Part shown: positions 26,812-34,874 of the stretch, in pieces
How positions within the stretch are numbered: position 1 is the stretch's first letter
Layout of the letters: each line of letters begins with the position of its first letter
DNA from: JAKALX01 sp964508715
Lineage (GTDB): Bacteria; Chloroflexota; Dehalococcoidia; Tepidiformales; Tepidiformaceae
NCBI GenBank assembly: GCA_964508715.1
Contig: CAZDUX010000019.1
Location: 1 to 58,739 of the forward strand
Length of the DNA stretch: 58,739 bases
Direction: 5' to 3'
Notes under the pieces: model-generated
What the model was told of the DNA's origin: nothing
Databases searched by the model: none
The model's input: only the letters and a program-made list of their open reading frames with translations
Translations under genes and position numbers: made by a program

Positions 26812-27798
26812 CTAACGCCCCCTTAGGCGTGGGTCCAATTCGTCGCGAAGAGCGTCGCCGGCGAGATTGAAAACGAGGACGGTGAAGGTGATCGCCGCAC
26901 CGGCGATGAGCGACTCAGCAGGATGGCTATCGATGAGGTTCCGTCCCGAGTTCACCATCTTGCCCCAAGTGGTTTGGTCTGCCGGCCCAAGACCAAGGAA
27001 CGACAACCCGGCTTCCGCGAGGATGTAAAGGCCAATACTGATCGAAAAGATGACGATCATAGTGGCGAGGATATTCGGAAGGATGTGCCTGAACATAATC
27101 CGCATGTCGGATGCGCCACTGGCCCGCGCCGCCTCGATGTATAGAGCCGCTGCCGTGCCCAGTACCGCTGAACGCATGATTCGCGTGGATGAGGCCCACC
27201 CGAGAAATCCGAGGACCCCGACGGTCAGGGGCAGGTTCGGTTTCTCAACCACCTGTACGAGCACGAGGAGAAGGACCAGCCCGGGGAACGCTTGAACGCC
27301 ATCGATCACGCGCTGAAGGACAAAGTCCACCTTTCCGCCGAAGTAACCAGAGACAAGGCCCGTGACCGAACCTGTGGCGACGGAGATGAAGGACGCACCG
27401 ATCCCGATGATCATCGCCAACCGCGCGCCGACGATAATGCGGGCGTAGAGATCGCGGCCGAGCTGGTCGGTCCCAAGCCAGTGCTTGGCCCCGGGCTTCT
27501 CAAAGCGGTCGAGCGTGAATGGGGTACTCAGGTTCGGGTTCTTGGCGATCTCTACCGGGCTCGCGGACGGGTTGAATTCCGGGTTGTCCGTCTGGAACTG
27601 CTCTCCTTCAGGGTAACGTTGCAGCAGTGGTGCAAATGTACCGACGATGAGGACGAGGAATGAGAGCAAGAAACTGACTGTACCCAACCTGTTCCGCTGG
27701 ACAAGCCGGGCTACCCGCTGATATACCGATGGTGGCTTCCTCCCCAATTCAAGGAATTGACTCGGATCTGGTACCTGGGCCCGTTCAAGCGATGTCAC
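26812..27798 (-). CDS. Oligopeptide/dipeptide-type ABC transporter permease (OppC/DppC-like)
   Basis: 328 aa inner-membrane permease. One N-terminal hydrophobic segment (about 39-57) is followed by a periplasmic/extracellular stretch, the GTDQLGRDLYARI motif, and five more membrane segments. The EAARASGASD coupling loop that contacts the ATPase is present, and the C-terminus ends in DPRLRGR, typical of OppC. GTG at 27798 has TAGGAGA six bases upstream. It follows the OppB-like gene after nine bases and the binding-protein gene; no OppD/OppF ATPases are in the window, so they must be elsewhere or shared. Confidence 0.92.
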   Translation of the reverse strand: MTSLERAQVPDPSQFLELGRKPPSVYQRVARLVQRNRLGTVSFLLSFLVLIVGTFAPLLQRYPEGEQFQTDNPEFNPSASPVEIAKNPNLSTPFTLDRFEKPGAKHWLGTDQLGRDLYARIIVGARLAMIIGIGASFISVATGSVTGLVSGYFGGKVDFVLQRVIDGVQAFPGLVLLLVLVQVVEKPNLPLTVGVLGFLGWASSTRIMRSAVLGTAAALYIEAARASGASDMRIMFRHILPNILATMIVIFSISIGLYILAEAGLSFLGLGPADQTTWGKMVNSGRNLIDSHPAESLIAGAAITFTVLVFNLAGDALRDELDPRLRGR

Positions 27799-27807
27799 GC
27801 TGGTCTC

Positions 27808-28770
27808 CTACCCGTACCTTAGGCGCGGATCGAGCCATCCATAGGCTACATCAACAGCAAGGTTTACAGTGACAACTACTGTAGCAATGATAATTACAAT
27901 CCCCTGGAATGGTGGTAGATCACGAGCAATGAGTCGTGCAAATAGGTAATGGCCGACTCCATCAATATTGTACATGTTCTCGAGAATAATCTGACCACCG
28001 ACAATCCCTGCTATGGTGAAGCCCATGGCAGTGAGCACCGGCAGCATCGCATTCTTCAATGCATGCCTTATCCATACTTGTCGCGGTTCCAGCCCTTTGG
28101 CGAACGCAGTCCGTATGTAGTCATTTCGCATCACCTCGAGCATTTGGGAGCGCAAGATGCGCATGATGCCTGAGCCAGCCGAGATCCCGCCGGCGAGCGC
28201 GGGGATAGCGTAGAGCCGCGACGCGCCCCCGGGGTCTGTCCAGACGTGGGGTGCACCCACAATATCGATGGTCCAAAGATCGAATCTGAGCACGAGGAAA
28301 GTCAGGACGAGGGCAGTGACGAACACCGGGGCGGCAACACCGAAGATTGAGAATACGCGCAAGACATAGTCAATCCATGTATTCTGCTTAATCGCGCTCA
28401 TCACGCCGATGGGAATGCTGGTTGCAAATGCCACGAGAACAATGAGTGAGCCGAGTTCCAGGGTTGAAGGTAGACGTTGTTCAAGCTCGTCCCAAGTGGT
28501 GCGGTTGGATTCGAACGAGCGTCCCAGGTCGAGTCGCCCGACATCTCCGATGAAGAATACGTAGCGCTGCCAGACCGGCTTATCGAGTCCGAGCTGCTTG
28601 CGGGCGGCATCGATTGCCTTTGCGTAGTCGGTTTGGGCCTCCATCTGAGCCGATACCTGCCGGATTGCGTAGTCGCCCGGTAGTGCATCGGTGGCGAAGA
28701 AGACCAGTGTCGCCACGACCCAGAGGACGACGATGTTGAGTGCCAAACGCTGGAGTATGTACTGGGTCAT
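27808..28770 (-). CDS. Oligopeptide/dipeptide-type ABC transporter permease (OppB/DppB-like)
   Basis: 320 aa with six membrane segments. The N-terminus YILQRLALNIVVLWVVATL is the usual first helix; LGLDKPVWQRYVFFIGDV is the conserved post-helix element. The DYIRTAFAKGLEPRQV coupling segment and C-terminal LDPRLRYG match OppB. Third codon positions are visibly more AT-rich than in neighbouring genes, especially in its 3' half, which may reflect acquisition. It is the middle gene of binding protein - OppB - OppC. Substrate (peptide, sugar or another small compound) cannot be told. Confidence 0.92.
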   Translation of the reverse strand: MTQYILQRLALNIVVLWVVATLVFFATDALPGDYAIRQVSAQMEAQTDYAKAIDAARKQLGLDKPVWQRYVFFIGDVGRLDLGRSFESNRTTWDELEQRLPSTLELGSLIVLVAFATSIPIGVMSAIKQNTWIDYVLRVFSIFGVAAPVFVTALVLTFLVLRFDLWTIDIVGAPHVWTDPGGASRLYAIPALAGGISAGSGIMRILRSQMLEVMRNDYIRTAFAKGLEPRQVWIRHALKNAMLPVLTAMGFTIAGIVGGQIILENMYNIDGVGHYLFARLIARDLPPFQGIVIIIATVVVTVNLAVDVAYGWLDPRLRYG

Positions 28771-28815
28771 CGCCGTCCCCGGGTCGGAATAGAGAGGCTG
28801 TGCCGTTTGCAGCGG

Positions 28816-30672
28816 CTAGATGCTGACTGCTGGCCGTCCCTGGTAGGTCGGATCCTTCGTATCGATCCAGACGGTGGCAGGGGCGAGATGCCCGGCGAAG
28901 AGGTTATACCCTTCGCCTGCCTTGTCCGCGGTCGCCGGGACCTTCAGGTTCGGATGGTAGTAGTTCCAGCCCCCAGAGCGGCTGATGTAGTTGTAGGCGT
29001 TGATATTTCCGTACGAGGCGTCATCTACGAGGATCTTCTGGATCTGCCTGGTGAGGTCAACTGCCTTCTTGTAGTCCGTTTCTTGGATCGCCTTCTCGAG
29101 GAGGACATCGAGGTCCGCGTTCTTCACGTGCTGGTAGTTGGTTGTGCTTGTTGAGAGGTACGTTGCGCGGAGACCGTTGCGCGGATCGGGACCTGCGACC
29201 GCCGATGTCCAGGCGAACCAGTTCGGGAACGTCCCGTTCGCGAGGTTCGATGTCACGTCGGGGTAGGTCGCTCGCCGCGATACGAACTGAGTCACACCGA
29301 GAGCCTTGTTGAACATGTCGGGGAGGATGGTGATGGTATCGGGATAGACGTTGAGCCAGTCCTGGATGACGGCGACGTTCACTTCACCGAGTGCCGGCCC
29401 GCCACCGGCCGCCCAGAGGTCGCGAGCGTCTTTCATCTCCTTATCCCGATCAGCCCGGTAACCGGGCATCTGGATAAGCTCGTTCGTCGGTATGGCGAAG
29501 CCTTCTTGGAGCCAGGTAACCGGACCGCTGACCTGCCCAAGACCCTGGTGTAGTGACTGGATGAGGGCCCGGCGATCGAGGGCCATGTTCATCGCGCGTA
29601 CGAGGCGGATGTCCTTGAACTGCTTGTTCATGTTCAGATGCAGGTAGACGGTGTTGGCGACACCAGTCAGGGCTTCCCACATCTGGCCCTTATGAGCGCC
29701 GAGGACAGCCTTCGTCGTGTTGTCGTCTGGTCCGGACCAGTAGTCCACCTGCTTCTGTTCAAAGGCGATTCGGTGCGCCGATGGGTCGCCAAAGAGGAGT
29801 GGCACGACAGCGCCATCGAGCAGAGGTTCGCCTTTTCGGAAGTTGTCGGGATTCTTCTGGAAGATGACTTCCTTATCCGCACGCCACTGCTTCAGGATGT
29901 ACGCACCGGTCGCCGGCATTGCGTCCTCTGTGCGAGTCTTGGGGTCGCCTTCCCCATACTTCTCGGTGGCCTCACGGTTCGGCACTGCTTGGGTAAAGGC
30001 AGCCAGGCTATCGAGAAAGGTTGCATTCGGCGTAACGAGTGTCGCTTTGATAGTGTTCGGATCAATAACCTCGATCTTGTCTATCTGCTTGTAGAGCGTG
30101 TTATTGACGAAGTCACCCGTGCTTCCGTCAAGGAGCTTACCATCCTTCTGGCGCTGCCAGTGCCAGCGGATATCTTCGGCAGTAAGCTGCCGCCCTTTCG
30201 TCAATGGGGTGTTCTGCCACTTGACATCCTTGCGAATATGGAAGACGTAATGCGCGGCATCTTGTGCCTCCCAGGTTTCGGCCAGGTCCCCTTCGAGTTC
30301 ACCAGTATCAGGGTTCTTGTGGCGGAGCACCTTGTTGAGGACTGAGTTCGACATCCACAACGTCGGGTTGGCGCGTACACGGTGGAGGTCGACATTGTCG
30401 AAGTCCATCGCGCCAAGAGAGACGGCACGCTGTATCCCGCCGGGAACCCGCGTCGATGTCGGCGCCGCGGTCGCACTGCCGACTGCCTTGGTCGCTGCTG
30501 TTCCGGCGGCCGTCGTGTTCGATGGCGCGGTGGTCTTTTTTCCGTTGTCATCGTCGCCGCAGCCGACGAGTGCAAACGCCCCTGCACCGAGGCTAGCAAC
30601 GGCCGCCCCGCCGACAACTCGCCGCCGTGAGAGCCGCCTATTACGAAGCCAGTAGTTTTCCGATTCGTGCAT
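28816..30672 (-). CDS. ABC transporter substrate-binding lipoprotein (SBP family 5, OppA-like)
   Basis: 618 aa. The N-terminus has a twin-arginine-like motif (LSRRRVVGGAA, about 14-24), a hydrophobic stretch and a lipobox LVGC (lipidated Cys at about 38), suggesting Tat export of a folded precursor and lipid anchoring outside the cell. A Thr/Ala-rich linker (45-75) precedes the family 5 binding fold with WEAQDAAHYVFHIRKDVKW and a MNMALDRRALIQSL block. It heads the operon with the OppB and OppC genes. Given the catabolic neighbours the ligand may be an organic substrate of that pathway rather than peptide; this is inference. Confidence 0.9.
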   Translation of the reverse strand: MHESENYWLRNRRLSRRRVVGGAAVASLGAGAFALVGCGDDDNGKKTTAPSNTTAAGTAATKAVGSATAAPTSTRVPGGIQRAVSLGAMDFDNVDLHRVRANPTLWMSNSVLNKVLRHKNPDTGELEGDLAETWEAQDAAHYVFHIRKDVKWQNTPLTKGRQLTAEDIRWHWQRQKDGKLLDGSTGDFVNNTLYKQIDKIEVIDPNTIKATLVTPNATFLDSLAAFTQAVPNREATEKYGEGDPKTRTEDAMPATGAYILKQWRADKEVIFQKNPDNFRKGEPLLDGAVVPLLFGDPSAHRIAFEQKQVDYWSGPDDNTTKAVLGAHKGQMWEALTGVANTVYLHLNMNKQFKDIRLVRAMNMALDRRALIQSLHQGLGQVSGPVTWLQEGFAIPTNELIQMPGYRADRDKEMKDARDLWAAGGGPALGEVNVAVIQDWLNVYPDTITILPDMFNKALGVTQFVSRRATYPDVTSNLANGTFPNWFAWTSAVAGPDPRNGLRATYLSTSTTNYQHVKNADLDVLLEKAIQETDYKKAVDLTRQIQKILVDDASYGNINAYNYISRSGGWNYYHPNLKVPATADKAGEGYNLFAGHLAPATVWIDTKDPTYQGRPAVSI

Positions 30673-30774
30673 CTTCTCTTTTCCCCTTGATGGGGTAGTG
30701 TCCCGCCGGGCACTCTGCTTGCGGCGGCGGCACTACCGCAGTGCATCTTTCCTAGAAGGTATACCTAATAAGCA
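30673..30774 (-). promoter_or_regulatory. Promoter/operator region of the ABC importer, with palindrome AGGTATACCT
   Basis: The gap upstream of the binding-protein gene contains a perfect 10-base palindrome AGGTATACCT at 30757-30766 inside an AT-rich patch. Its GGTAT/ATACC arms match the GGTATcATACC dyad at 10550-10560 but with no central base. It may be a repressor site for the importer operon. Confidence 0.5.
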
Positions 30775-30996
30775 TCATTTGGTGCTCCGTGTGCCAGGTC
30801 CTCCTCCGTAGCAACTCGGCAATCTGCGAACCTTCGTGCCAGTCAATGATGCTTTGACCCGACGGTTCAAAATGGCGGGGCAAACATATCCAGCAATCTG
30901 CATTCGGTCAATCTCCCGCGGTACAATCATTACCTTGGCCGGTGAAGGCGAGGCCGTCTTGATGATCGGATTAGTGCCAATACTGAATATCGCCAT
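30775..30996 (-). CDS. Possible small protein, 73 aa
   Basis: Not recognised. It starts four bases after the SDR stop, and the SDR's last codons (GAGGTAGGAAC) form a fair ribosome site for this ATG, so translation is plausible. Against it, third positions are not GC-biased, the composition is ordinary and there is no motif. The MQIAGYVCPAIL stretch hints at a CxxA segment only. It could be the last gene of the EthD-SDR operon or a chance frame. Confidence 0.35.
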   Translation of the reverse strand: MAIFSIGTNPIIKTASPSPAKVMIVPREIDRMQIAGYVCPAILNRRVKASLTGTKVRRLPSCYGGGPGTRSTK

Positions 30997-31000
30997 GTTC

Positions 31001-31843
31001 CTACCTCGGATCTGACATGGCAGCCAGTCGATGCTGGAGGATGGCTGGGCGAGCGTTTGTAAGCCCCCCGTCCACCACGATAGCCTGCCCGGTCACGAAA
31101 CTTGCCCCGTCGCTCACCAACCAGAGGGCGGCCTCTGCTACGTCGATTGGTAATCCGGCACGCGGGATCGGTGTCATTTCTGCGAGGCGTGGCTTCATGT
31201 CTTCGGCAAATGCCAGTGCCTCTTCATGGCTCAAGCCGCGACCGGCCCCGAAGATGGGCGTCGCGATATTCCCGGGGCATAGCGCGTTGACCCGTATCCC
31301 AAACGGGCCCAGCTCAATCGAGAGGGATCGGGTGAACTGGATGATTGCCGCCTTCGCAGAGCTGTAGACGGGTGAACCGTAACCGCTGGCAATCCCTGCT
31401 ACGCTAGACGTGCTGAGGATGCTGCCGGCTCCCTGAGCCTTCATTACGGGCGTCGCGTACTTGGCGCCCAGGAAGACGCTGCGCAACAACACCCCCATGG
31501 TCATGTCATATGCATCCATATCGAGGGTCTCGATTGGCCCGACGACGCCACCGATCCCTGCATTGTTGAACATGAAATCGAGCCGCCCCCACCGTTCCAC
31601 TGCCTCGTCCACGCAGGCTCGCACATCGTTCTCCACCGCCACGTTCGCGTGACGGTAGAGAACGCGTTCGCCTAGCTCGGCTGCCAGCCTGCCGCCAAGG
31701 TCATCGGCGATGTCCACGGCCAGGACGTTTGCACCCTCAGACGCGAAGAGGCGCACGGACGCCTCACCGATGCCACTGGCACCGCCTGTGATGATCGCGA
31801 CCTTCCCGTGGAGACGTCCGGGGACGGAGCTATTGGCCGGCAC
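31001..31843 (-). CDS. Short-chain dehydrogenase/reductase
   Basis: 280 aa if started at the GTG at 31843; the frame extends to an ATG at 31930 but those residues overlap the previous gene and are unlike the family. Cofactor motif TGGASGIG lies at about 19-26 and NNAGIGG near 98; the catalytic Ser and the YSSAKAA motif (Tyr/Lys) follow at about 150-170. The end VDGGLTNARP is typical. It is the last certain gene of a coupled leftward operon: EthD-like pair, DUF4334-like protein, SDR. It likely oxidises a hydroxy intermediate. The weak ribosome site suggests translational coupling. Confidence 0.85.
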   Translation of the reverse strand: MPANSSVPGRLHGKVAIITGGASGIGEASVRLFASEGANVLAVDIADDLGGRLAAELGERVLYRHANVAVENDVRACVDEAVERWGRLDFMFNNAGIGGVVGPIETLDMDAYDMTMGVLLRSVFLGAKYATPVMKAQGAGSILSTSSVAGIASGYGSPVYSSAKAAIIQFTRSLSIELGPFGIRVNALCPGNIATPIFGAGRGLSHEEALAFAEDMKPRLAEMTPIPRAGLPIDVAEAALWLVSDGASFVTGQAIVVDGGLTNARPAILQHRLAAMSDPR

Positions 31844-32396
31844 GAGCTTCGAGGCCCCGCTCGTCCACACCCACCCAGGGCCCGGTCGGGCCAGAAAGAA
31901 TGAAGACGCCGGGCGCTGTCCGCCCGCCATTTTCAGCGCGGGTAGTTGACACGCAAAGGTAGAGCCCGTCTCCTACGCGGCGTACTTCATCGACGAGGTC
32001 GTTATCTCCGGAGCCGTTCTTGAAGGCTGAATACCGGACCGTGAAGACGGTCTGGCCATCGATGTAAGAGGTCTCCATGCCGGTGCCAAACCGGTGATGG
32101 CGCACGATCCGGCCGCCCGGCTTCCTGCAGTAGTTGTAGCCTTCGCCCGCGGTTGCGCCTGTCCGCACTACCGCCTTGCCGAGCCAGCACCCGAACGGCG
32201 TTTCTTCGTTGAAGATGCCTTTCGCGAGTGCATCGCGGACTTGCGGGTCTCCCCCGTCGGGAATCGTCCCCGCGTATTCACCCTCGAGTTCATCGAAGGT
32301 CACCGACGGTAATGTGCCGAAGAGAGCGAGCGCCTCCGCGCTGTTTAGCCCCTTCAGCTTCTCCAGCGTCCATTGGATGGTCGTTGGCGTTGTCAT
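31830..32396 (-). CDS. Protein with GXWXG/DUF4334-like layout
   Basis: 188 aa. The order of blocks resembles the GXWXG plus DUF4334 family: LPSVTFDELEGEYAG near 30-44 (the Gly-x-Trp-x-Gly site reads GEYAG), a WLGKAV segment near 71, and a C-terminal DLVDEVRRVGDGLYLCV strand pair. No signal peptide is seen. It overlaps the preceding EthD-like gene by ATGA and the SDR start by 14 bases, so it is firmly part of the operon. The family role is not established, so no function is assigned; the family name itself is tentative. Confidence 0.7.
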   Translation of the reverse strand: MTTPTTIQWTLEKLKGLNSAEALALFGTLPSVTFDELEGEYAGTIPDGGDPQVRDALAKGIFNEETPFGCWLGKAVVRTGATAGEGYNYCRKPGGRIVRHHRFGTGMETSYIDGQTVFTVRYSAFKNGSGDNDLVDEVRRVGDGLYLCVSTTRAENGGRTAPGVFILSGPTGPWVGVDERGLEARAGQ

Positions 32397-32767
32397 TGCG
32401 CTTCCTCCCCGAATGTGGTGATGTCGCCCGGATCTAACAGGTCTCGTAAGAAGTCATACTCCGGTTTATCGCCGATGAAGATGGACTCGACTTCGATCTC
32501 GCCGTCGTCCCATGGCGGTTGCGAGAGGATGGGGAAGCCAGTCATCGCCCTTTCGAACGAAGGCCAGTCACGAAAACCCATCTCCGTGAGCCGATGCCAG
32601 GGCCGTTCCCTCCGCTCGCCGGGATCGTCTTCGCCCCGCCACGTGACGTAACGACATATCCCTTCGAGTTGCTTCAATTCCTGCACACGCGTTCCGAGGA
32701 ACCAACGGTCTCCCTCCATGCGTGAGACCCCGTCCGGGTAGCGGACAAAGCTCAGCCAGCGGATCAC
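32393..32767 (-). CDS. Small EthD-like protein with IGDKPEYD motif
   Basis: 124 aa. A ferredoxin-like alpha/beta-barrel pattern is suggested by SFVRYPDGVSRMEGDRWFLG, LEGICRYVTWR and a HRLTEMGF strand, as in EthD-type proteins, though the HxP motif is absent. The C-terminus holds IFIGDKPEYDFLRDLL, almost identical to the end of its neighbour (ILIGDKPEYDLLRE). Start and stop overlap both neighbouring genes by ATGA, so three genes are translated in series. It probably forms a heterodimer with its paralogue. Confidence 0.75.
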   Translation of the reverse strand: MIRWLSFVRYPDGVSRMEGDRWFLGTRVQELKQLEGICRYVTWRGEDDPGERRERPWHRLTEMGFRDWPSFERAMTGFPILSQPPWDDGEIEVESIFIGDKPEYDFLRDLLDPGDITTFGEEAQ

Positions 32768-33129
32768 GTGTCATCACCCTCTGCGAAGGGCGTCTCGCGA
32801 AGTAGATCGTACTCGGGCTTGTCGCCTATCAGGATGGTCCGCTCCTCCCACCAGTTGGTGGATCCGCTCGTGCGCTCGGGATATGGGGGTGGGGTCCATG
32901 TCGGCGTAGGTGCTGGCACGAATGGTGCGGTGCCGACTTCCGTGAGCCGGTACCAGTCACCGGCCAGTGTAGTGACGCTCGAAGGAACGGCTTCAGCACG
33001 ATAACTGACGTAATAACAGACATTTGGGAGGAGGCGCGCTTCCTGCGCATGGACCCCGATATACCACGAATCGAAGTTCTCGCGAGAAACGCCCGGCGGC
33101 GGACTCAGAAGAAACAGCCTCGTTTGCAC
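32764..33129 (-). CDS. Small EthD-like protein with IGDKPEYD motif, first gene of pair
   Basis: 121 aa. It reads LFLLSPPPGVSRENFDSWYIG then VHAQEARLLPNVCYYVSYR, an EthD-like pattern, and a DWYRLTEVG strand. A Pro/Thr-rich insert (about 71-88) and the end ILIGDKPEYDLLRE follow. It is the paralogue of the gene it overlaps by ATGA. The SDR gene ten bases upstream reads in the same direction and could lie in the same transcript. A two-chain version of the tandem EthD protein at 11.8 kb is a reasonable reading; the ligand is unknown. Confidence 0.75.
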   Translation of the reverse strand: MQTRLFLLSPPPGVSRENFDSWYIGVHAQEARLLPNVCYYVSYRAEAVPSSVTTLAGDWYRLTEVGTAPFVPAPTPTWTPPPYPERTSGSTNWWEERTILIGDKPEYDLLRETPFAEGDDT

Positions 33130-33138
33130 TCTCTCCCC

Positions 33139-33975
33139 CTAAGCTGGCGCCGCGACGGCCGGGTTCCGGTGACTCAGGATGTTCTCCATCCGTGTCCGGA
33201 TCATGTCGTCGTACTCGTCATGAGTCAGGATGTAGAACTGATCTCCCCTTATTGCGTTCAGTACTTGCTCGGCCATTCTTTCGGGGCTTAGGCCGCCCGC
33301 CAGCCGGTTACGTGCCTCCTGACGCATCGCCTCGTTGAATTGGGTCTCGTCGTCGGGTGCCAGTTCAGCAGGACGGTTTCGGTCGGAATCGATGAGGTTG
33401 GTCGCCACATACCCTGGACAGAGCACGGATACGCCGATTTTTGAACCGCGCGTCTTGAGCTGCGTGTAAAGGGTCTCTGAAAGGCTCACGACGCCGTGTT
33501 TCGAGACTCCATAGATGCCGCCGCCGGGGATAAGCCCCGAGACCGAGGCAGTATTCACGACATGCCCTCCTTCTCCATGGACGAGCATCAGAGGGAGGAA
33601 TGACCGTATCCCGTGGATGACACCCCAGAGGTTGACCCCGAGCGTCCACTGCCAGTCAGTGACGCTCGACTCCCAGATCGGGAGACCCGAACCGAGCACC
33701 CCGGCGTTATTGCACAGGATGTGCACCTTGCCATACGTGCTCATTGCCGCACTGGCGAGCGCTGCAACCGACGTTGCGTCCGACACATCGGTCGTCACGG
33801 CCAGCACGTCCGCACCCGTCGTCCGGATTTCTACGGCGGTGGCCTCGAGCCTTGGCTGCTCGATATCTGCAAGCACGAGCTTCATGCCCTCGGCAGCGAA
33901 ACGAATGGCGAGGGCCCTTCCCAGGCCACTCGCCGCCCCGGTGACGACCACGACTTTCCCGTTCAACTCTCGCAT
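33139..33975 (-). CDS. Short-chain dehydrogenase/reductase
   Basis: 278 aa classical SDR. Cofactor motif TGAASGLG at about 13-20; NNAGVLG near 90; catalytic Ser near 142 and YGVSKHG (Tyr/Lys) near 156-160. A long C-terminal helical tail (RMAEQVLNAIRGDQFYILTH) resembles SDRs with an extended end. The ATG at 33975 starts the family region; the frame further upstream to 34110 has no similarity. A TAGGT lies just before it. It is the first gene of the leftward operon ending near 31.0 kb. Substrate unknown. Confidence 0.9.
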   Translation of the reverse strand: MRELNGKVVVVTGAASGLGRALAIRFAAEGMKLVLADIEQPRLEATAVEIRTTGADVLAVTTDVSDATSVAALASAAMSTYGKVHILCNNAGVLGSGLPIWESSVTDWQWTLGVNLWGVIHGIRSFLPLMLVHGEGGHVVNTASVSGLIPGGGIYGVSKHGVVSLSETLYTQLKTRGSKIGVSVLCPGYVATNLIDSDRNRPAELAPDDETQFNEAMRQEARNRLAGGLSPERMAEQVLNAIRGDQFYILTHDEYDDMIRTRMENILSHRNPAVAAPA

Positions 33976-34050
33976 ACCTACTGCTCCACTTGCCCACGCG
34001 GGGCTTTCTGACCAGTGCGTTCTGACCAATGGGTATGATGACACGAGTGG

Positions 34051-34512
34051 GTGGCGATGCCAATCGGTATTCCCCAACAAAGCAGCCCCCACGGCACAGA
34101 AGCGGGGCATGCCGAGGGTTTGTACAGGAGACGCCTCGCCACTTCGACCATCTCCCTGCTACGAGAGCACAAGCGGGTACAGAACGAATCCCGGCTCGCA
34201 TATGGCCCCACGTGGGCTGACCGAGACCTGGTATTCCCCGGGCCATACGGCGACTACTGGCCGGCCCGCGATATTTACCGACTGTTCAAAGCAACGGTCG
34301 AAGCAGCGAAGCTCACCCCGCTCCGCTTCCACGACCTGCGCCACACCGCTGCGACCCTCGTCCTTCGGGCAGGAATCAACCCGAAGATGGTCAGTGAACG
34401 CCTCGGACACGCGACCGTCGCCTTCACCCTCGACGCCTATTCGCACGTTCTCCCCGACATCCAACCCAACGCCGCCGAAGCCCTCTCAGCCGCCCTTCGC
34501 CGCACAAATTGA
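34051..34512 (+). pseudogene. Truncated tyrosine recombinase (integrase C-terminal part)
   Basis: Homology to phage-type integrases starts only at about 34121 (RRRLATSTISLLREHK) and runs to the end. The C-terminal catalytic residues are present: HDLRHTAATL (His, Arg), LGHATVAFTLDAYSHV (His, nucleophile Tyr). The DNA-binding N-domain and the first catalytic Arg are missing, and the frame before about residue 24 is unrelated. It is therefore a dead remnant unless repaired by another start. It lies about 110 bases from the 3' end of tRNA-Leu, the usual position for an integrase, and suggests that the region to its left entered by site-specific integration. Confidence 0.8.
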
Positions 34513-34623
34513 CAGTCACCAGCTCCAAAGTTGGGCGGCAAAATGGCGGCAAATTGGCAGCAGACTCGAAACCCGCTCGCCCGCAAACGCCAATAATCCG
34601 TCGACTCCAGATTCAAAATCACC

Positions 34624-34707
<84 letters not shown>

Positions 34708-34874
34708 ACCGTTTCGCATCCATGTCCTTCCATGTCGTGGACATGCAGGCGCACCCGATCGTGGCATGTCCTACCCGTTCCCGCATCCCTGGCTTGCTCA
34801 TGGCGAACATGGCGGTTGGCCGACTGCTGTGAAGGCCGGTAGCTCACCCCCGAAATGCGCTCGGAACGCCCGAC

